Assembly: GCA_900316525.1 (NCBI GenBank)
Contig: ONDF01000015.1
Coordinates: 1 to 64,000 of the forward strand
DNA: 64,000 nucleotides
Reading direction: 5' to 3'
Source of the DNA: an uncultured Bacteroidales bacterium
GTDB taxonomy: Bacteria > Bacteroidota > Bacteroidia > Bacteroidales > UBA932
Numbering within the stretch: position 1 is the stretch's first letter; every line of letters begins with the position of its first letter. Below, piece by piece: positions 58,500 to 64,000 of this stretch. A program made the position numbers and the translations under genes. The notes beneath the pieces are model-generated. The model had not been told where the DNA came from, did no database searches, and worked only from the letters and a program-made list of their open reading frames with translations.

Positions 58500-59953
58500 A
58501 GAAGATAGTGTTGTGGGCGGCCGCCCTGGTAATGGCGGTCTCTTGTGGCGGTGGCGGAGATGTTTCCGGCCCCGTGGACCTTTCTCCCTGGATGGGGGCG
58601 GATTCCGTGTATACGTTTACGGTGAAGGATGTCACCTTCTCCTTGGCGCCGGTCAAGGCCGGCACGTTCGCGATGGGCGAGACCTTGGACATGGGCCGCT
58701 TCCGGACGCCGGCGCTGCACCAGGTGCTCCTGGACGGCTTCGCCATCGGCACGACGGAAGTCACCCAGGCGCTCTGGAAGGCCGTGATGGGCTCGAACCC
58801 CAGCCCGAAGGATGTTCCGACGGCTCCGGTGACGATGGTCAGCTACGGCGACGCGCAGAAATTCTTGCAGAAACTCTCCAAGGCGACGGGCGTTCCGTTC
58901 CGGCTTCCGACGGAGGCCGAGTGGGAATATGCGGCCCGCCAGCGCGAAGGGATGGCCGGCGGCGCCTGGGAATGGTGCGCCGACCGTTGGACCGATGACC
59001 TGGGGGACCTCCTGACGGTCAATCCGCAGGGGCCCGAAGAGGGCGCGGAATACGCCCTCCGCGGCGGCAGCGCCCTGGAAAAGAACAACAAGCCTATCAC
59101 CCGCAAGCCGATGGCTCCGACCACCAAGGCCGGCGACGTGGGCCTGCGCCTGGCCGTTTCCACCGGCGAAGCTTTCCCGCAGGAACTGTATGAGGTGCTC
59201 GTGGAGAACAAAGTCCCGCGCGAGCGGTATAAGATCACGGAACTCAAGCCCGAGACCTTCACGGTGAACGGTGTCAAGTTCGAGATGCTGCCCGTGGAAG
59301 GCGGCACCTTCCTGATGGGCGGTACCGAGCAGAAGGGCCAGGTCATCCGCGAGGACGAGCTCCCGCAGCACGAGGTGACGCTGGACCATTTCAAGATCGG
59401 CAAGTTGGAAGTCACCCAGGCGCTCTGGGAGGCCGTGATGGGGGAGGTCCCCTACGGCAACCAGGGCCCGGATTATCCCGTCGGCAATGTCTCCTGGTAT
59501 GATGCGCAGGCGTTCATCCGCCAGCTCAACGCCTTGACCGGACGGAAGTTCCGTCTTCCGACCGAGGCCGAGTGGGAATATGCCGCCCGCGGCGGCAAGA
59601 AGACCCGCGGTTACAACTTTGCGGGCTCTCCTTTTCCGCAGGTCGTCGCCCAGTTCGGTTATGAGGACATGCGCACGCGTCCCGTCGCGCGGTACTCCCC
59701 GAATGAACTGGGAACGTATGATATGAGCGGCAATGCCTGGGAATGGTGCCAGGACCGCGTAGGACCGTATACCTCCATCGAGCAGCGCGATCCCACGGGC
59801 CCTGCATCCGTGCGGGAGAACGATCAGATGGACCCGCGCATCATGCGCGGCGGCAGCGTGGCCACGACGCAGGACAAGTGCCGCGTCAGCAACCGCGGCG
59901 AGTTCGATTCCAACCGGTTCCGCACCACTATCGGCTTCCGCCTGGCCTTGTAA
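58496..59953 (+). CDS. Lipoprotein with two tandem SUMF1 (FGE-sulfatase) domains
   Basis: A 485-residue lipoprotein (VMAVSCGGG, Cys17). Two SUMF1-type domains are present. The first is compact (about 45-220). The second is full length (about 255-485). Each has the series TTEVTQALWKAVMG / KLEVTQALWEAVMG, FRLPTEAEWEYAAR, AWEWC and RGGS. SUMF1 domains of this type in Bacteroidota (for example GldJ/GldK-like proteins) are usually structural rather than formylglycine-generating. It is coupled to the arginase-fold gene; gcvT follows 28 nt downstream. Confidence 0.85.
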   Translation: MKKIVLWAAALVMAVSCGGGGDVSGPVDLSPWMGADSVYTFTVKDVTFSLAPVKAGTFAMGETLDMGRFRTPALHQVLLDGFAIGTTEVTQALWKAVMGSNPSPKDVPTAPVTMVSYGDAQKFLQKLSKATGVPFRLPTEAEWEYAARQREGMAGGAWEWCADRWTDDLGDLLTVNPQGPEEGAEYALRGGSALEKNNKPITRKPMAPTTKAGDVGLRLAVSTGEAFPQELYEVLVENKVPRERYKITELKPETFTVNGVKFEMLPVEGGTFLMGGTEQKGQVIREDELPQHEVTLDHFKIGKLEVTQALWEAVMGEVPYGNQGPDYPVGNVSWYDAQAFIRQLNALTGRKFRLPTEAEWEYAARGGKKTRGYNFAGSPFPQVVAQFGYEDMRTRPVARYSPNELGTYDMSGNAWEWCQDRVGPYTSIEQRDPTGPASVRENDQMDPRIMRGGSVATTQDKCRVSNRGEFDSNRFRTTIGFRLAL

Positions 59954-59981
59954 GCAAATACTAACAACCCCAAATAACACT

Positions 59982-61097
59982 ATGTCAGAAAACGTCAATC
60001 CGGCCGAGCTCCAGAAAACCTGCCTGTACGACAGGCACGTGGCGCTGCAGGCCAAGATGAGCCCCTTCGCGGGCTTCATGATGCCCATCCAGTACGATTC
60101 CATCACCGTGGAGCACAACGCCGTCCGGCAGAAGGTCGGCATGTTCGACGTCTCGCATATGGGCGAGGTCTTCGTCGAAGGCCCCGAGGCCGAGAAGTTC
60201 GTGAACTGGATCTTTACCAACGAGATCCGCGGCTTCGAGCCCGGCAAGGTCCTGTACGGGATGATGTGCTACCCGGACGGCGGCGTGGTGGACGACCTCC
60301 TCGTCTATCGCGAGTTCGCCCCCGAGCATTTCCTCCTGGTGGTGAACGCCGCCAACATCGACAAGGACTTCGCCTGGATCGAGGAGCACGCCAAGGGCTT
60401 CGACTGCGTGGTCCGCAACGAGTCCCCGGTGTGGGGCCAGATCGCCGTCCAGGGCCCGGAGGCCGAGAAGGTGGTGGTCGAGGTCCTGGGCCTTGCCAAG
60501 GCCGCTGAATTGGGCTTCTATACCTTCTATGATACCGAGTATCAGGGCAAGCGCATGATCGTCAGCCGCACGGGTTACACCGGCGAGGACGGCTTCGAGC
60601 TGTACACCTCCCCGGAAGGCACCGTGGACCTGTGGGACCGCCTCATCGCGGCCGGCGTCCAGCCCTGCGGCCTGGGCTGCCGCGACACCCTCCGCTTCGA
60701 GGCCGGCCTGCCGCTGTACGGCGACGAGCTCAGCGCCGACATCAGCCCGGTGATGGCCGGACTGGGGATGTTCTGCAAGTACGACAAGGACTTCATCGGC
60801 AAGGAAGCCCTCCTGGCCCAGAAGGGCGGCGAGATCGTCCGCAAGCTGGTCGGTATCGAGATCGAGGACAAGGCCATCCCGCGCGCCGGATATCCGGTGG
60901 AACTCGAGGACGGCACGGAAGTCGGCGTCGTCACGACAGGCTACCATTCCATCTCCCTGGACAAGAGCATCTGCTTCGCCCTCGTGGATAAGGCCTATGC
61001 CGCCCTGGACACCCCGCTGTGGATCCGCATCCGCAAGAAGGTCTTCCCGGGCAAGGTCGTCAAAAAACGCTTCTATCAGACGAATTACAAGAAATAA
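59982..61097 (+). CDS. gcvT: Glycine cleavage system T protein (aminomethyltransferase)
   Basis: A 371-residue tetrahydrofolate-dependent aminomethyltransferase that releases ammonia and 5,10-methylene-THF from aminomethyl-lipoyl GcvH. It has SHMGEVFVEGPEAEKF, VQGPEAEKV, RTGYTGEDGFELY and the catalytic-Asp/Arg region PCGLGCRDTLRFEAGLPLYG. The opening YDRHVALQAKMSPFAGFMMPIQY is typical. It starts the gcvT-gcvH-gcvPA-gcvPB cluster. Confidence 0.96.
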   Translation: MSENVNPAELQKTCLYDRHVALQAKMSPFAGFMMPIQYDSITVEHNAVRQKVGMFDVSHMGEVFVEGPEAEKFVNWIFTNEIRGFEPGKVLYGMMCYPDGGVVDDLLVYREFAPEHFLLVVNAANIDKDFAWIEEHAKGFDCVVRNESPVWGQIAVQGPEAEKVVVEVLGLAKAAELGFYTFYDTEYQGKRMIVSRTGYTGEDGFELYTSPEGTVDLWDRLIAAGVQPCGLGCRDTLRFEAGLPLYGDELSADISPVMAGLGMFCKYDKDFIGKEALLAQKGGEIVRKLVGIEIEDKAIPRAGYPVELEDGTEVGVVTTGYHSISLDKSICFALVDKAYAALDTPLWIRIRKKVFPGKVVKKRFYQTNYKK

Positions 61098-61118
61098 ACA
61101 CTTAAAACACAAAACATT

Positions 61119-61499
61119 ATGAGCAAGATTGTCGAAGGACTCAAGTATTCCGAATCCCACGAGTGGGTCAAGGTCGAGGACGGTGTGGCCCTCGTCGGCG
61201 TTTCCGATTTCGCCCAGAAAGAGATGGGTGACATCACCTATGTGGACATGCCCGACGTGGACGACGAAGTCACCGCTGGCGAAGAGTTCGGTGCCCTGGA
61301 GAGCGTGAAGGCCGCGAGCGACCTCATCAGCCCGGTTTCCGGCAAGGTGGTCGCCGTGAACGAAGAACTCGACGAGGCCCCGGAGAAGGTCAACGAGGAC
61401 GCCTACGAGAACTGGATCATCAAGGTGGAGATGTCCGACCCGTCCGAACTGGACGACCTGATGGACGCGGAAGCCTACAAGGCCCACATCGGAGAATAG
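61119..61499 (+). CDS. gcvH: Glycine cleavage system H protein
   Basis: A 126-residue lipoyl carrier that shuttles the aminomethyl group between GcvP and GcvT. The lipoylated lysine is Lys64 in ALESVKAASDL, within the usual barrel-sandwich fold (YSESHEWVKVED at the N-terminus). It lies 21 nt after gcvT and 2 nt before gcvPA. Confidence 0.97.
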   Translation: MSKIVEGLKYSESHEWVKVEDGVALVGVSDFAQKEMGDITYVDMPDVDDEVTAGEEFGALESVKAASDLISPVSGKVVAVNEELDEAPEKVNEDAYENWIIKVEMSDPSELDDLMDAEAYKAHIGE

Positions 61500-61501
61500 G
61501 C

Positions 61502-62830
61502 ATGGCCGGATTCCCGTATATCCCGCATACGGACGCCGATGTCCAGTCGATGCTGGACCGGATCGGCGTCAAGAAGGTGGAAGACCTCTATGCGGACGTT
61601 CCGAAGGAATTCGTCAAGAAGGGCGCCTACGCCCTTCCGGACGCGATGTCCGAGCCGGAAGTCCGCGCGTGGCTGAACGGCCTCGCCGGAATGAACGCCA
61701 AGATGAAGGTGTTCGCCGGCGCCGGCGCGTATGACCACTACACCCCCTCGGTGATTCCCTACATCACCTCCCGTTCCGAATTCCTGACGGCCTACACGCC
61801 GTATCAGTGCGAGATCTCGCAGGGCACGCTCCGGTACATCTTCGAGTATCAGAGCATGGTGTGCGAGCTCACCGGCATGGACATTTCCAACGCTTCCCTG
61901 TACGACGGCCCGACGGCCGCCGCGGAGGCGATGAAGATGACCGTGGCCTGCACCAAGAAGAAGACGCGCGTGCTTCTGTCCAAGGGCCTGCTGCCGCACG
62001 TGGTGAAGGTCGTGGAAACCTATGCGAAGTTCCACGGCGTGCAGATCGGCTACATCCCGGTGGCGGACGGCCAGACCTCCCTGGAGGCCCTGCAGGCCGA
62101 ACTCGAGGCCGGCGACGTCGCCGGTGTCATCGTCCCGGAAATCAACCGGTTCGGCATCGTCGAGAACCACGCCGGTTTTGCCGATGCCGTCCACGCGGTC
62201 AAGGCGCTCCTCGTCGAGTACTGCGACCCGTCCACCCTCGCTGTCATCAAGTCGCCGGCGGAGTGGGGGGCCGACATCGCCGTGGGCGACGGCCAGTCGC
62301 TGGGCATTCCGCTCTGCTTCGGCGGCCCGTACGTGGGCTTCATGGGCGTGAAGAAGGAGTACATGCGCAAGATGCCGGGCCGTATCGTGGGCCAGACCAC
62401 GGACAAGGACGGCAAGCGCGCCTTCGTGCTCACCCTCCAGGCCCGCGAGCAGCACATCAAGCGCGAGAAGGCCACGTCCAACATCTGCTCCAACGAGTCC
62501 CTGATGGCTCTCTGGGTGACGGTGTACCTGTCCCTGATGGGTCCGGAAGGACTCCGCGAGGTGAACAAGCTCAGCTGTGACGGCGCTCACTACCTGAAGA
62601 GCGAGCTGCTTGCGACCGGCAAGTTCGAGGATCCGTTCCCGGGCAAGCCGTTTCTGAAGGAATTCGTGCTGAAGCCCAGCAAGCATCCGGGTCTCGTGCA
62701 GAACGACCTGGAGAAGGCGGGCTTCTTCGCCGCGCTCGAAACGGAGGAGGGATACGTCTCCTTCTGCGTCACCGAGCAGCGTACCAAGGAAGAGATCGAC
62801 CAGCTGGTCAAAATCGTGAAGGAGGGCTAG
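61502..62830 (+). CDS. gcvPA: Glycine dehydrogenase (decarboxylating) subunit 1
   Basis: A 442-residue N-terminal half-type P subunit. The split form (GcvPA/GcvPB) occurs in many bacteria instead of one 950-residue GcvP. It has the opening FPYIPHTDADVQSMLDRIG, GAGAYDHYTPSVIPYITSRSEFLTAYTPYQ and ASLYDGPTAAAEAM. It forms the heterotetramer that decarboxylates glycine with the PLP-bearing subunit 2. It lies 3 nt before gcvPB. Confidence 0.96.
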   Translation: MAGFPYIPHTDADVQSMLDRIGVKKVEDLYADVPKEFVKKGAYALPDAMSEPEVRAWLNGLAGMNAKMKVFAGAGAYDHYTPSVIPYITSRSEFLTAYTPYQCEISQGTLRYIFEYQSMVCELTGMDISNASLYDGPTAAAEAMKMTVACTKKKTRVLLSKGLLPHVVKVVETYAKFHGVQIGYIPVADGQTSLEALQAELEAGDVAGVIVPEINRFGIVENHAGFADAVHAVKALLVEYCDPSTLAVIKSPAEWGADIAVGDGQSLGIPLCFGGPYVGFMGVKKEYMRKMPGRIVGQTTDKDGKRAFVLTLQAREQHIKREKATSNICSNESLMALWVTVYLSLMGPEGLREVNKLSCDGAHYLKSELLATGKFEDPFPGKPFLKEFVLKPSKHPGLVQNDLEKAGFFAALETEEGYVSFCVTEQRTKEEIDQLVKIVKEG

Positions 62831-62833
62831 GCC

Positions 62834-64000
62834 ATGAAGTACTACGACAAACTCGTTTTCGAACTTTCGCAGAAGGGCCGTGTCGGTTACTCCCTGCCTG
62901 CCAATCGTTTCCCGGCCGCACCGGAACTTCCGGTCGAACTCCGCCGCGAGGCTTCCCTGGACCTTCCCGAGGTCAGTGAGGCCGATGTGGTGCGCCACTA
63001 CACGAACCTCTCCCAGATGAACTTCGGCGTGGACACCGGCTTCTATCCGCTGGGTTCCTGCACGATGAAGTACAACCCGAAGATCAACGAGGAGGTAGCC
63101 GCCCTGCCGGGCTTCACCGGTCTCCATCCGCTGATGCACGCGGGCCTCACCAAGGGCGCCCTCAAGGTGTACCAGGACATGAACAACTTCCTGGCCGCCA
63201 TCACGGGCCTCTATGCTTTCACCTTCGATCCTTGCGCCGGCGCGCACGGCGAGCTGACCGGCCTGATGGTCATGCGTCAGTATCACATGATGCGGGGCGA
63301 CCTGAAGCGTACGAAGGTCATCGTCCCGGACAGCGCCCACGGCACGAATCCCGCTTCCGCGGCCGTATGCGGCCTGGAAATCGTGGAAGTCAAGTCGCTG
63401 GAGAACGGCCGCGTGGACGTGGAGGCGCTGAAGCCGCTGCTGGACGACACGGTCGCCGGCATGATGATGACGAACCCGAACACGCTGGGCCTCTTCGAGA
63501 CGCAGATCAAGGAAATCACGGAGCTGGTCCACGGGATCGGCGGCCTGATGTACTACGACGGCGCCAACATGAACCCGCTGATGGGCGTGGTCCGTCCGGG
63601 CGACATGGGCTTCGACATCATGCACCTGAACCTGCACAAGACCTTCTCCACGCCGCACGGCGGCGGCGGTCCGGGCTCCGGCCCCGTGGGCGTCGCCGAG
63701 CACCTGGTGGACTGCCTGCCCGACCTGCGGGTCTCCGGCTTCCACGGCAACTTCGGCGTGATCCTGCGGGCCTACGCGTACATCTTGATGCTGGGCAAGC
63801 AGAACCTCAAGAAGGTGGGCCAGTACTCGGTGCTGAGCGCCAACTACATCAAGGAATGCCTGAAGGACGCATACAAGCTCCCGATCGAGGGCGTGTGCAA
63901 GCACGAGTTCGTCTTCGACGGCCTCATCAACGACGGGGCCCACGACGACGTCCACGGCGCCACCACGCTCGACGTGGCGAAGCGCCTGCTGGACTTCGGA
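62834..64000 (+). CDS. gcvPB: Glycine dehydrogenase (decarboxylating) subunit 2, cut by the window end
   Basis: The frame is open from the ATG at 62834 to base 64000 (389 codons; full length is about 480-490). It has PLGSCTMKYNPKINE, the GAHGELTGLMVMRQYH region and the PLP-binding lysine Lys269 in HLNLHKTFSTPHGGGGPG. It is the catalytic PLP subunit of the P protein. The C-terminal portion lies beyond the window. Confidence 0.95.
   Translation, partial: MKYYDKLVFELSQKGRVGYSLPANRFPAAPELPVELRREASLDLPEVSEADVVRHYTNLSQMNFGVDTGFYPLGSCTMKYNPKINEEVAALPGFTGLHPLMHAGLTKGALKVYQDMNNFLAAITGLYAFTFDPCAGAHGELTGLMVMRQYHMMRGDLKRTKVIVPDSAHGTNPASAAVCGLEIVEVKSLENGRVDVEALKPLLDDTVAGMMMTNPNTLGLFETQIKEITELVHGIGGLMYYDGANMNPLMGVVRPGDMGFDIMHLNLHKTFSTPHGGGGPGSGPVGVAEHLVDCLPDLRVSGFHGNFGVILRAYAYILMLGKQNLKKVGQYSVLSANYIKECLKDAYKLPIEGVCKHEFVFDGLINDGAHDDVHGATTLDVAKRLLDFG

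Noticed and set aside
1..64000. CRISPR arrays, rRNA genes, complete insertion sequences or prophage genes
   Set aside because: None seen: no regularly spaced short repeats with unique spacers, no rRNA motifs, no transposase or integrase, and no phage structural genes.

Overview
The window is 64 kb of GC-rich chromosome from a member of the Bacteroidota, most likely an uncultured Bacteroidales. The evidence is a SusC/SusD pair, many lipoproteins with an SxC lipobox, repeated Bacteroidota-type promoters (TTTG, about 19 nt, TAnnTTTG), a ParA-ParB-DUF5683-MltD block and a two-subunit GcvP. I could not fix a genus. Strong third-position GC produces very long shadow reading frames opposite the real genes.

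Layout. 1-3522: end of a CDF cation transporter, a truncated S46 dipeptidyl-peptidase and a frameshifted GH36 alpha-galactosidase. 3519-16281: an aryl-polyene-like type II fatty-acid/polyketide cluster in two arms (minus 6551-3519, plus 10067-16281). An M15 peptidase lipoprotein and the lysine genes lysC-lysA sit between the arms. 16311-24000: an M16 protease lipoprotein, an NfeD-flotillin-HTH operon, an AI-2E family permease, and hpt-adk. 24087-29793: a helix-hairpin-helix envelope protein, an MltD-like transglycosylase, DUF5683, ParB and ParA. 30029-36621: SusC-SusD plus an S9 peptidase lipoprotein, probably for peptide uptake. 36623-40345: priA, an AGCS symporter and a ~52-bp tandem repeat. 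40346-43229: a three-enzyme sugar-oxidation module that fits L-galactose or L-fucose. 43314-46547: an M28 peptidase and a Na/Pi cotransporter fused to PhoU-like and OmpR/PhoB-type DNA-binding domains. 46557-49345: a tyrosine phosphatase, an AlkD-like protein, an AT-rich islet and tRNA-Phe. 49396-57474: hisGDCBHAF(IE)-ltaE behind a histidine leader-peptide attenuator. 57768-64000: an arginase-fold protein, a tandem SUMF1 lipoprotein and gcvT-gcvH-gcvPA-gcvPB (the last is cut by the window edge).

Most distinctive: the phosphate transporter/transcription-factor fusion at 44589-46547, which looks like a membrane-tethered one-component phosphate regulator. Next come the histidine attenuator, the AT-rich islet between 14-bp direct repeats beside tRNA-Phe, the split polyene cluster with two short cysteine-less ketosynthase-like proteins, and rho-independent terminators lying inside the coding ends of convergent neighbours.
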